Under the pieces are notes generated by a model. The model made no database searches. It saw nothing but the letters and a program-made list of their open reading frames with translations, and was not told where the DNA came from. Below, in pieces: positions 1 through 6,364 of a stretch of DNA of 10,888 nucleotides (position 1 is its first letter; each line of letters opens with the position of its first letter). Source of the stretch: CAYGWP01 sp964353455 (GTDB taxonomy: Bacteria; Planctomycetota; Phycisphaerae; FEN-1346); assembly GCA_964353455.1 (NCBI GenBank), contig CAYGWP010000175.1, positions 1 to 10,888 on the forward strand, read 5' to 3'. A program made the translations under genes and the position numbers.

Positions 1-535
1 CACCCGAAATCCCATTCCGCATGCGCCTGTGGCCGCAGACCGGGTGCATCATCGCGAGGACGTTGACGCCGCCCCAGCAGAAGAAGAGACTCCGCGCGCG
101 GCACTTATCGCGCGTCTGGCGGTAAGCCTCGAAGTTGATGCGGCGGCGATGGTTGGCCGGGTTCACGAAGTGCGGCCGCGCGTGGGCCAACCACGTAGCG
201 TTGTCCTTGACGAGGAAATCGACGTGCTCCGGCGTGCCGCTGCGGTTCTTCCACCACCTCAGGAGCGCCCCGTTGCCGTTGCGGACGAGTTTCGTCTCCT
301 CGGTCTCCTCGACGATCTCTTCCTTGAAGTCGAGGTCGGCAACGCTGTTGAAGCACCACTGGACGCGCATGTCGAGGCCGAAATGGTCGTCGAGCGATTC
401 CTCCTTGCCGACGTAGCCCTGCTCGGCCCAGTGGCTGCGCGTATCGCCCCAGAAACTCTCGAACGCCCCGACGCGGTCCACGGGCTGCCGCTTGAGGATC
501 CGCGAAATCCGTTCCCGGCTCGTCAGTTCGGTCAT
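1..535 (-). CDS. Uroporphyrinogen decarboxylase-family (URO-D) protein, 3' end outside window
   Basis: The reading frame opens with ATG at 535 and stays open to base 1, giving 178 residues; the C-terminal half lies outside the window. The N-terminus (MTELTSRERISRILKRQ) and the pattern R-x-P-V-D-R-V near residue 20 are typical of URO-D-fold proteins. Near residue 165 is MMHPVCGH, preceded by FCWGG, as in the divergent URO-D-like proteins frequent in planctomycetes and Lentisphaerae. The superfamily contains true haem-pathway decarboxylases and cobamide methyltransferases such as MtaA/MtbA. Proteins of this divergent type in sugar operons are mostly uncharacterised, so a haem role is unlikely. 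The start overlaps the stop of the upstream ThuA gene in an ATGA, which implies translational coupling. It is the last gene seen of the minus-strand operon. Family assignment is fairly secure; function is unknown. Confidence 0.78.
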   Translation of the reverse strand, partial: MTELTSRERISRILKRQPVDRVGAFESFWGDTRSHWAEQGYVGKEESLDDHFGLDMRVQWCFNSVADLDFKEEIVEETEETKLVRNGNGALLRWWKNRSGTPEHVDFLVKDNATWLAHARPHFVNPANHRRRINFEAYRQTRDKCRARSLFFCWGGVNVLAMMHPVCGHRRMRNGISG

Positions 536-1329
536 GGCTTCTCCGGCTTCCAGACAAGCGAGTTGAGGATGATCTGGCAGTAGTTCCGGTTTCTTAAGTC
601 CGACTCGGCGTGACCGGGCTGGAAGTAGAAGACCCATCCCTTGCCCGCGGGCTTCAGCCACCCCGCGCGGTCCTGCATGACCGTCTCGCCCGTCTTGGGG
701 TCGGTCACGCGGAAACCGAAGAGGACGGTCTTCTCGCGGCCATCGGTGAACTGCTGATTCACGAACGCCTCGGTGGCCGCAAGTTCCAGCGCGGGGAAGT
801 TGCCGGCAGGACCGCCGGGCTCAGGAGAGCGGTACTCGGCCGTCCGGTCGTACTTCACGTTGTGGGATGTGATGTAGTGGTCGGCCTTGAGGTTGACAAG
901 GGCGTACGTCGCATTGGCGATGACGCGCCACGGCGTCTTCTGGTCGTCGCGCGGAGAGATCTTGATGCCCACGAACTTCAGGAACTCCGGGTTCTTGTTG
1001 CGGGCCGATGCGATGGCGTGATGCAGCAGCACCAGCCGCCCGCCCTTCTCGGCGTACTCGATCATGGCCTTGCCGGTGGAATCCCGCATCGGACCGTGGA
1101 TGAACTGGAACACCGCGTGGTATGAGGCGAGGTCGGCCGGCATCCCCTTCTCGTCCACGATTGCCGCATCGTATCCGCCGTCCTTGCGGAGGAACTCGGC
1201 CAGGACCTCCATGTTCTTCTGTTCGTCCGCGACGATGAGAACCTTGCCGCGCATCTGGGCCTCCTCCGCCGCGGCCGCGCCTGCCGCGCACAACAGCACC
1301 ACCGCTCCGAGCACCGCTTCGCAACGCAT
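532..1329 (-). CDS. ThuA-like domain protein with signal peptide
   Basis: This 265-residue protein matches the ThuA (trehalose utilisation) family, a class I glutamine-amidotransferase-like fold. Residues 1-24 form a signal peptide: a short basic start, a hydrophobic stretch of V, L, A and C, then AAAAEEA as the likely cleavage region. The family pattern follows: a beta strand KVLIVADE (29-36), EKGGRLVLLHHAIAS (94-108) and a C-terminal FYFQPGH (234-240) followed by NYCQIILNSLVW. ThuA works with ThuB in oxidising trehalose and related disaccharides to 3-keto forms, and planctomycetes carry many paralogues of unknown role. ATG at 1329 is chosen because an AAAGGCGG ribosome site lies just upstream and the signal peptide starts there; the frame stays open further upstream but inside the Gfo/Idh gene. 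It lies 32 bases after that gene and overlaps the URO-D gene by four bases. Export is odd given its presumably cytosolic operon partners. Confidence 0.85.
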   Translation of the reverse strand: MRCEAVLGAVVLLCAAGAAAAEEAQMRGKVLIVADEQKNMEVLAEFLRKDGGYDAAIVDEKGMPADLASYHAVFQFIHGPMRDSTGKAMIEYAEKGGRLVLLHHAIASARNKNPEFLKFVGIKISPRDDQKTPWRVIANATYALVNLKADHYITSHNVKYDRTAEYRSPEPGGPAGNFPALELAATEAFVNQQFTDGREKTVLFGFRVTDPKTGETVMQDRAGWLKPAGKGWVFYFQPGHAESDLRNRNYCQIILNSLVWKPEKP

Positions 1330-1361
1330 GATAAGCCGCCTTTCCGTTTCTGCCGCCACGC

Positions 1362-2426
1362 CTACGCCTGCCACTGGAGGTCGAGCACCCGGTTTTCCAG
1401 GGCCGAGCGCTTCGCGGTCTCCAGCACAAGGTCGGTCCGGTATCCGACGTAGCGGTCCATCGGCCCCTGCTCTCCGGCGGCGATCTGCGCCAGAAAGTGC
1501 TTCTCGGCATCGACGAACGGGTTCGTGATGTCGAAGGCGAAGTCGGTCCAGGTTCCGGCGCGGTTGTCGTAGTAGCGGAGGGCGGCGGCGTTGTTCTCCG
1601 GCTGGTTCCAGACGGGCGTCTGGAGGACGAGCCGGCCGTCGGTGCCGCTGATCTCGAACCCCTCGTCCCATCCGCGATGCTCGTATCCGATCTTCCTGAG
1701 GGGATGCCAGTTCCCCTCGAAGTGCGCAGCGCCCCCATCGGCCAGCCCGAAGAGGGCGTGGAACATGAAGTCCACATCGTATCCCGGGCGCTGGAAGATC
1801 CGCCCGAAGACGTTCTGCGGCTTGCCGACGAGATATAGAAGCAGGTCGATGATGTGGCTACCGCCGCAGACAAGTATCCCGCCGCCGGAAGTCTTCATGA
1901 TGGGCGACTTGCCATCCGGCCCCGGGGTGAACGCCGCCGGCACCGCCCCCGTGTGAACGTTCGCCGCGCCCCCGCCCTGGTACGTCCGGCAATAGACGCT
2001 CATGATGTGCCCAAGTTGCGGCATGAGTTCGCGGGCCTTGCGGACCGCCGGGAAGAACCGCTTCATGTAGGCCGTGAAGAGGAAGAGGCCCTTCTTCTCG
2101 GCCATGCGGCCCAACTCGAGCGACTCGGCGGCCGAGAGGGTCAGCGTCTTCTCGCACACGACGTTCTTGCCGTTCTCGAGCGCGGCCTTCGCAACCGCAT
2201 AGTGGAGCGGCGACGGCACGAGCACCGCCACCGTCGTCACCTCCGGATGCGCCACGACCTTCTGGAAATCGGCCGCGTACTCGGCGCGGAACTTCTCGAC
2301 GTACGGCCGGGCCTTCTCGGCGGTCACATCGCAGATGATCCGCACAGGGGTCGCGGTCTCCTCGAACGCGCGAAAGTGGAACCGCGAGATGTACCCCGCC
2401 CCAACCACTCCCAACACCGTCTTCAT
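1362..2426 (-). CDS. Gfo/Idh/MocA-family NAD(P)-dependent oxidoreductase
   Basis: The protein has 354 residues, normal for the family. The N-terminal Rossmann fold starts with VLGVVGAGYIS (4-14), the dinucleotide-binding loop. Residues 91-94 read CEKT, the family's EKP motif with Pro replaced by Thr; the lysine (K93) is the expected catalytic or substrate-binding residue. The C-terminal alpha/beta domain carries GGGILVCGGSHIIDLL (181-196). It matches the usual GGG-x3-D-x3-H motif except that the Asp position is Cys187; His191 and Asp194 are kept. These enzymes oxidise or reduce hydroxyl groups on sugars, inositols and related polyols. No signal peptide is visible, so it is cytosolic. An AAAGG ribosome site precedes ATG 2426. 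It starts 12 bases after the dehydrogenase stop and is followed 32 bases later by the ThuA gene. The substrate cannot be told. Confidence 0.92.
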   Translation of the reverse strand: MKTVLGVVGAGYISRFHFRAFEETATPVRIICDVTAEKARPYVEKFRAEYAADFQKVVAHPEVTTVAVLVPSPLHYAVAKAALENGKNVVCEKTLTLSAAESLELGRMAEKKGLFLFTAYMKRFFPAVRKARELMPQLGHIMSVYCRTYQGGGAANVHTGAVPAAFTPGPDGKSPIMKTSGGGILVCGGSHIIDLLLYLVGKPQNVFGRIFQRPGYDVDFMFHALFGLADGGAAHFEGNWHPLRKIGYEHRGWDEGFEISGTDGRLVLQTPVWNQPENNAAALRYYDNRAGTWTDFAFDITNPFVDAEKHFLAQIAAGEQGPMDRYVGYRTDLVLETAKRSALENRVLDLQWQA

Positions 2427-2438
2427 GCGGAACCTTTC

Positions 2439-3461
2439 TTATCCCTTGTCCGGCCTGATGACCACCTTGAGCATCGAGTGCTTCTCATCGCGGCAGGCGG
2501 CAATCGCCCGCGGCGCTTCAGCCAGACTGAACACGTGCGAGATCATCTTCGGCCCGGGGATTACCCCGGCCTTCAGCAGCCTGAGCACGGCCGGGTAATA
2601 GATGGCCGGCGATGCGAAACTGGCCCGCAACTGGAGTTTGCGGAAATGGAAATCGTTCGCGTCAAATGTGATGGCACTGTCGCCCGTGCCGATGCCGATG
2701 TAGGTCATCTCGCCGCCGTAATCAAGGAGCGAGAGGCCCGGCACGATGAACTGCGTCGGGGCGGTCATCAGCACGTGGTCGAACTGCCTGGCGAGGTCCT
2801 TGCATTCGGCAAGCGAGCCGTCGATGGCGAGGGTCTCGGCCCCGAGGTCTGCCGCCGCCTTCAGCCGCGCGGCATTCGTGGTCTTGCCGATGCAGAGCAA
2901 CCGCGCTGCCCCGCGATGGAGCACGAGCGCCGCCGCCATCAGGCCGATCGGACCGGGGCCCACCAGGCACACCCGGTCGCCCATCTGGACGTCGGCGGTC
3001 TTGACCATGTCGTACGCCACGCCCGCGGGTTCCGCCAGGCACGCCACTTCCGGCGTGAGGCCCTCGTACGGCACCACATTGCGATACGGGGTGAGCATGA
3101 GGTCGCCGAAGCCCATCGCCGGCTGGCTCCAGAAACCCGGGGCGCGGCCGTGGCAGAGGTCAACGCGGCCGTCGCGGCAGACATCGCACCAGCCGCAGAA
3201 ACTCGACGATTCAAGGACGACCGCCTGGCCTTCCTTCAGGCGCTCGACGCCCGGCCCGACCCTCCGCACGATGCCGGCCACCTCGTGCCCGAACGGGCGC
3301 CACTCACTGGCCTTCTCGGCCGCCGCGGTCACATCCGTCCCGCACACGCCGCAGGCCTGGACCTGGATAAGCACCTGCCCCGGCGGCGGCGCATCCGGCA
3401 AGTCCACTTCTCTCACCTCGCACATCCACGGCGCCTTGACGTAGGCACTACGGGTTTTCAT
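2439..3461 (-). CDS. Zinc-dependent alcohol dehydrogenase (medium-chain, sorbitol/threonine dehydrogenase type)
   Basis: This 340-residue protein has every landmark of the zinc-containing medium-chain dehydrogenases. ACGVCGTD (36-43) gives the catalytic-zinc cysteine C40, GHEVAG (59-64) the His-Glu pair, and LAEP (142-145) the third ligand region. The structural zinc site is complete as C-x2-C-x2-C-x7-C at C89, C92, C95 and C103. The Rossmann glycine motif is VGPGPIG (167-173). The family oxidises polyols or secondary alcohols, such as sorbitol, L-threonine or galactitol, with NAD(P). Subfamily and substrate cannot be fixed here. A clear GGAGGA ribosome site sits five bases before ATG 3461. 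It is the first gene of the operon, with a promoter candidate about 35-65 bases upstream, and is followed after 12 bases by the Gfo/Idh gene. Two oxidoreductases in tandem suggest successive oxidations, or oxidation and reduction, of one sugar. Confidence 0.94.
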   Translation of the reverse strand: MKTRSAYVKAPWMCEVREVDLPDAPPPGQVLIQVQACGVCGTDVTAAAEKASEWRPFGHEVAGIVRRVGPGVERLKEGQAVVLESSSFCGWCDVCRDGRVDLCHGRAPGFWSQPAMGFGDLMLTPYRNVVPYEGLTPEVACLAEPAGVAYDMVKTADVQMGDRVCLVGPGPIGLMAAALVLHRGAARLLCIGKTTNAARLKAAADLGAETLAIDGSLAECKDLARQFDHVLMTAPTQFIVPGLSLLDYGGEMTYIGIGTGDSAITFDANDFHFRKLQLRASFASPAIYYPAVLRLLKAGVIPGPKMISHVFSLAEAPRAIAACRDEKHSMLKVVIRPDKG

Positions 3462-3495
3462 GCGGTCCTCCGATGCTGTTGCGTCCAGGGTTGTG

Positions 3496-3525
3496 ATGGT
3501 ACACGCGGAGGGCGGGGCTTGTCAC
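3496..3525 (-). promoter_or_regulatory. Candidate sigma70-like promoter for the dehydrogenase operon
   Basis: Read on the minus strand, GTGACA (3525-3520; five of six matches to TTGACA) is followed after 18 bases by TACCAT (3501-3496; four of six matches to TATAAT). Transcription would start near 3489, leaving a leader of about 28 bases to ATG 3461, including its GGAGGA ribosome site. The position fits a first gene of an operon. The -10 is weak, so this is a pattern match only. Confidence 0.4.
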
Positions 3526-3641
3526 GGCGATTTCGGAAGAAGTCTGGCGGAAGTGGCGCGGGCCGAGAGGCCCATCTCCTGCATCCGCTGCTTGAGAAGC
3601 ATCTCGCCGCCTTCGAGCGCACCCTGCGGCTGGACGACGCT

Positions 3642-4265
3642 CTACGAAACCCACTGGCGGAAGCATTCCTCAAGCAGGGTCAGTTCTTCACCGTTCCATT
3701 TCCATAAATGGTCGCCGCCGCGGCCAAATGACTCGCCGCACATCGTGCCCTCTCTGTGCAACCTCAACGATTCGCCTGAAGCAAGCGGGTACCGCTGTGC
3801 CTTCTTCTCGGCCTCCGGGTCGAGCAGCATCTCCGTCTCCGAGTCGAGCGGCATCTCCGTCTCCGCGCTGAGTGGCGCGAAGAACGACCACGTATGGATG
3901 TGCCAGCGGTACTTATCGTCCGCGTTGCCCTTCAGCCAGTCCGTGAACTCCTGGTGGTAGAGGTACACGATGATGTCAGGCCCGTCCTCAAGAATCTCCT
4001 GGGCGGCAACAAGGCCCGGCGCTGATGAAGTGAAGACGATGAACGGGTCCTTCTCCCAGCCGACTCGGTTCGGGAGCACCGACCTCTCTAGCAAGAGCGC
4101 AGGCCCGCACTCATCGAGCCACGCGATAAAGTTGCCGCCGATAATCTGACACTGCAACTCCTGCTCGCTGGTCAGATCATTCCGATTCGGCAATGGATCT
4201 TCCGCCCGGCGTTCGGCGATATGCCGCCTCAAACAGTTGAACCAGTCCTGTCCTTGGGGCTTCAT
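3642..4265 (-). CDS. Hypothetical protein with internal tandem duplication
   Basis: I do not recognise this 207-residue protein. It is probably cytosolic: no signal peptide or membrane segment. It contains a hydrophobic core segment (IIGGNFIAWL, 41-50), an acidic-aromatic middle (DIIVYLYHQEF, 97-107; YRWHIHTWSFF, 119-129), and an acidic linker of two eight-residue repeats, ETEMPLDS and ETEMLLDP (135-150). The C-terminus is WKWNGEELTLLEECFRQWVS. An ATG at 4313 in the same frame lies inside the predicted -10 element, so I prefer ATG 4265, which has a GGAG nine bases upstream and leaves a short leader. It ends 180 bases before the dehydrogenase, so it may be transcribed separately. The frame continues for 39 sense codons after the TAG stop. 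Codon use looks less GC-biased than in its neighbours. Coding status is likely; function is unknown. Confidence 0.6.
   Translation of the reverse strand: MKPQGQDWFNCLRRHIAERRAEDPLPNRNDLTSEQELQCQIIGGNFIAWLDECGPALLLERSVLPNRVGWEKDPFIVFTSSAPGLVAAQEILEDGPDIIVYLYHQEFTDWLKGNADDKYRWHIHTWSFFAPLSAETEMPLDSETEMLLDPEAEKKAQRYPLASGESLRLHREGTMCGESFGRGGDHLWKWNGEELTLLEECFRQWVS
3820..3867. repeat. 24-bp tandem duplication inside the hypothetical gene
   Basis: Two adjacent 24-base units (3820-3843 and 3844-3867) share TCGAGC-R-GCATCTCCGTCTCCG and differ at two positions. They encode the in-frame eight-residue repeats ETEMPLDS/ETEMLLDP on the minus strand, so the duplication preserves the reading frame. Confidence 0.85.
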
Positions 4266-4310
4266 CTCTGGGGGCTCCAATCGGTTCTGCCGACCGTGAG
4301 CAAGCAGAAG

Positions 4311-4338
4311 CATATACGACCAGCCCGCCGTATGCCAA
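4311..4338 (-). promoter_or_regulatory. Candidate promoter of the hypothetical gene
   Basis: On the minus strand TTGGCA (4338-4333; five of six matches to TTGACA) is followed after 16 bases by TATATG (4316-4311), or after 18 bases by TATGCT. Either -10 scores four of six. Transcription would begin near 4303, about 38 bases before ATG 4265. This supports the inner start and argues against the ATG at 4313. A GGGAA-x5-TTCCC inverted repeat lies at 4356-4370, upstream of the -35. Confidence 0.4.
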
Positions 4339-4431
4339 TGCTATTCCGGGTTTCTGGGAACCTGTTTCCCTCCCTCCCGCCCCGGCACGGAGGTGGACGG
4401 CGCGCCGCCACAGGGATGAGTCTGGCCGCAG

Positions 4432-4494
4432 ATAACGTCCGCTGACACCCGTCGCTCACCCCGCAGACCCCCGGACGGAGTTCTCGGGACGCAC
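4432..4494. repeat. Left copy of the ~62-bp direct repeat flanking the PEP-CTERM gene
   Basis: This 63-base block recurs at 6365-6426 in the same orientation with five substitutions and one single-base indel. Bases 4439-4473 are identical to 6372-6406 over 35 bases. On the plus strand the core has C-runs of growing length (CCC, CCCC, CCCCC) about ten bases apart, so it has little self-pairing potential. On the minus strand one frame reads GGLRGERRVSA in both copies, but no surrounding gene supports coding. Confidence 0.85.
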
Positions 4495-4528
4495 GCCCGG
4501 TGGCGAAGTGATGTGACGGGTAGGCTAT

Positions 4529-4559
4529 GGGCCGCCGTGCGGCTTTCGCCCGGCGGCCC
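4529..4559. terminator. GC-rich stem-loop downstream of the PEP-CTERM gene
   Basis: GGGCCGCC (4529-4536) pairs perfectly with GGCGGCCC (4552-4559) around a 15-base loop that can itself pair GCG with CGC. There is no T-run on either side, so it is not a classical intrinsic terminator. It may act as a transcript 3' end stabiliser or a Rho-dependent pause. The hairpin is seen directly; the function is inference. Confidence 0.4.
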
Positions 4560-4583
4560 GCGAGTAAACATCGGAACGTTGTC

Positions 4584-4633
4584 CGGCGGGGCTCCATGGC
4601 AGGGCCACGTGCCGTGGCCTGCCCGACCCGCCG
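4584..4633. terminator. Nested hairpin just after the PEP-CTERM stop codon
   Basis: The outer arms CGGCGGG (4584-4590) and CCCGCCG (4627-4633) are perfect complements. Inside them GGCAGGGCCAC (4598-4608) pairs with GTGGCCTGCC (4614-4623) with one bulged G. The structure begins about 28 bases after the TAG at 4662-4664 on the minus strand. No T-tract follows. It is a strong candidate for the transcript 3' end of the PEP-CTERM gene, as a U-less terminator or RNA stability element. Confidence 0.5.
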
Positions 4634-4661
4634 CGCCATCACGTGAAGAAGTTGGGCTGTT

Positions 4662-6101
4662 CTAGCGGCGATTGCGGCGCAGGAGCGCGGCGGCGCCCAG
4701 GGCCAGGAGCGTGAGGGTGGCCGGTTCGGGCAGCGGCGTCATCGTCACGCCGATGTTCGTGCCGGGCCCGTCGAAGATGATGCCCACCGGGAACGCCTGC
4801 GGGTCAAGCGGGTCGAGCGGCGGGTCAACCTCGATGTCGCCGATGCGGAAGGCCGTCACGCCCTCGGGGAAGTCGATTCGCGTGCCCCAGTAGGCGCCCT
4901 CGGCATCGAGGACCCACTGCGTGCCGTCGAAATGCCACACGCTAAATCCGTCCTCGTCGTATAGGGCCGAACTGTTGGGCAGGACGACGGCCGCCGCCAG
5001 GCCGCCCGTCACCTGGATCTCGTACATCGTCACGAGGAGGGGATCGAACCAGAGCGGGCAGTCGGCGCCCACCCCGGTGTCGCCGACGATAATGCCGTCG
5101 AACACGAACGGCTCGCCGGGGGTCGCGGGCGGCGTGCCGGGCATCAGCGGCACGTTCTCCGCGAGGCCCGGCATCGGGTCGAGCGTCATATTGACGCCCG
5201 TGTACGCCATGCAGTACGCGTAAACCCAGTCGTTGGCAAATTCATTGGGCGGCATGGGTGTAACCCCGCCGTTGCCCCCCACGCTAGCCCAGGCGCTGAT
5301 CTTCACGCCGATGACGTCGCCGATGGCGGCCGTAAGGATGTGGGAACTGTAGCCATTGATCTCCTCGGCGGGGGGCACCACGATCGGCTGGCCATTGAGC
5401 AGAAACGAATAACTCGCGCTGCCATCGCCGCTGAAGGGGCCCAACTCGCCTTTGTCAACGGACATCGTGGCGTAGATCTCGACCTGGACCGCGTCGCCGA
5501 CCTTCTCCTTCATCAGCGGGTCGATGCGGTAGAAGAGGAAGTCGTTGGCGCCGGGCAGGCCGTTGACCGTGCCGGCCGAGGCGTGGCCGTTAACATAGGC
5601 CGTGTCGTAGCGGTTGTCCGAGGGCTCGAAGGGGTAGTTGTCCCACGACAGCCGGCAGGCGGTGTAGCGCGAGAAGACAAAGACGTTAGCGCGAATCTCA
5701 TTACCGTAGATGGCGGGGTCAATGCCGGGGGGTGGGCCCTCTCCGCCGCCGGCATAGCCGGCGAGACGCTTGTCGGCCATGCCCGAGATGTAGGCCTGCA
5801 CGTCGCCCAGGCCCCATTCCAGGTAGGGGAAGGGCTCGCGGCCTGCGATGGCCGTCCAGGCTTCCATTCCAGGGTTGCCGCTCATAGCCCCCCCCTGGTG
5901 GTCATGCGACGAAAACGTGAGCGGTGGTTGCCCGCCGCCAACGTCGCGGCTCCCGTCGATAGTGAGGTCGGCGACGCCCGAACCGCCGAAGTAATAGTCC
6001 GACGGCAGGATTGTCCACGCGGCAGCCTCGGCTGCGGCTGAGGCAAGAAGGCAGGCGATGGCGACGGTTGCAGCGACAGAACAAGCGGCCGTGAATCGCA
6101 T
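4662..6101 (-). CDS. PEP-CTERM sorting domain surface protein
   Basis: This 479-residue exported protein has a signal peptide at residues 1-28 (basic MRFT, hydrophobic core, AEAAA cleavage region) and ends in a textbook PEP-CTERM anchor. That anchor is PLPEP (456-460), a hydrophobic helix (TLLALGAAALL) and a basic RRNRR tail. In the known system, exosortase cleaves at PEP and moves the protein to the surface or exopolysaccharide matrix. The central part (30-350) is rich in Gly, Pro, Asn and aromatics, predicted all-beta, with no catalytic motif that I recognise. From about residue 351 (WFDPLLVTMYEIQV) to 455 there is a beta domain like that preceding the anchor in many PEP-CTERM proteins. ATG 6101 is chosen for the GGAGGGG ribosome site six bases upstream and the signal peptide; a longer in-frame start at 6221 lies within the promoter. 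Ligand or enzymatic role is unknown. The gene is single, divergent from the beta-helix genes and flanked by direct repeats. Confidence 0.9.
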   Translation of the reverse strand: MRFTAACSVAATVAIACLLASAAAEAAAWTILPSDYYFGGSGVADLTIDGSRDVGGGQPPLTFSSHDHQGGAMSGNPGMEAWTAIAGREPFPYLEWGLGDVQAYISGMADKRLAGYAGGGEGPPPGIDPAIYGNEIRANVFVFSRYTACRLSWDNYPFEPSDNRYDTAYVNGHASAGTVNGLPGANDFLFYRIDPLMKEKVGDAVQVEIYATMSVDKGELGPFSGDGSASYSFLLNGQPIVVPPAEEINGYSSHILTAAIGDVIGVKISAWASVGGNGGVTPMPPNEFANDWVYAYCMAYTGVNMTLDPMPGLAENVPLMPGTPPATPGEPFVFDGIIVGDTGVGADCPLWFDPLLVTMYEIQVTGGLAAAVVLPNSSALYDEDGFSVWHFDGTQWVLDAEGAYWGTRIDFPEGVTAFRIGDIEVDPPLDPLDPQAFPVGIIFDGPGTNIGVTMTPLPEPATLTLLALGAAALLRRNRR

Positions 6102-6192
6102 AGTTTCCCCTCCAAGGGCTGTGGCCTGAAACCTGACGGACCCTGTTACGAGACAGGTTCCCCGCTCTCGGGCGGCCTGGGATCCGTGTGAG

Positions 6193-6221
6193 AATATACA
6201 CCAGAAAGGGCGTCGAGGCAA
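6193..6221 (-). promoter_or_regulatory. Sigma70-like promoter of the PEP-CTERM gene
   Basis: On the minus strand TTGCCT (6221-6216; four of six matches to TTGACA) and TATATT (6198-6193; five of six matches to TATAAT) are separated by exactly 17 bases. Transcription would start near 6186, giving a leader of about 85 bases to ATG 6101. The leader contains a small hairpin (CCTGT/ACAGG at 6142-6157) and ends with the strong GGAGGGG ribosome site. The AT-rich -10 stands out from its GC-rich surroundings. This is the best promoter candidate in the window. Confidence 0.6.
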
Positions 6222-6364
6222 CTCGCCCTTGCGATAATTCCTGCCCCAACCATGCTGAATCTCACCTTACGTCTCTTGTCTGCCCCGCTCTTCACCGCTA
6301 CGATTGAGGCCTTCCAGCCAGAAAGGACGGCCTCGCGCCGGAATCCGTCATCTGGTTGTCGCAA

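Larger units (their letters stand above)
4266..4661. other. Non-coding region between the hypothetical gene and the PEP-CTERM gene
   Basis: About 400 bases without a credible gene; the short open frames here are arginine- and proline-rich with no family signature. It holds, from left to right, the promoter of the hypothetical gene, a GGGAA-x5-TTCCC palindrome (4356-4370), the left copy of a direct repeat (4432-4494), a GC-rich hairpin (4529-4559) and a nested hairpin (4584-4633) just after the PEP-CTERM stop. Confidence 0.7.

Noticed and set aside
1854..3707. Very long open frame (617 codons) on the plus strand
   Set aside because: It lies antisense to the Gfo/Idh and dehydrogenase genes, is rich in His, Arg, Leu and Glu, and has no motif or ribosome site. 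It is a shadow of GC-biased codon use on the other strand.
4432..4494. Repeat read as a short coding remnant (GGLRGERRVSA on the minus strand)
   Set aside because: Both copies share this peptide only because the DNA is repeated; sequence on both sides differs and an indel breaks the frame outside the core.
5340..6041. Plus-strand open frame across the PEP-CTERM gene
   Set aside because: The opposite strand has a signal peptide, PEP-CTERM anchor, promoter and ribosome site; this frame has none.
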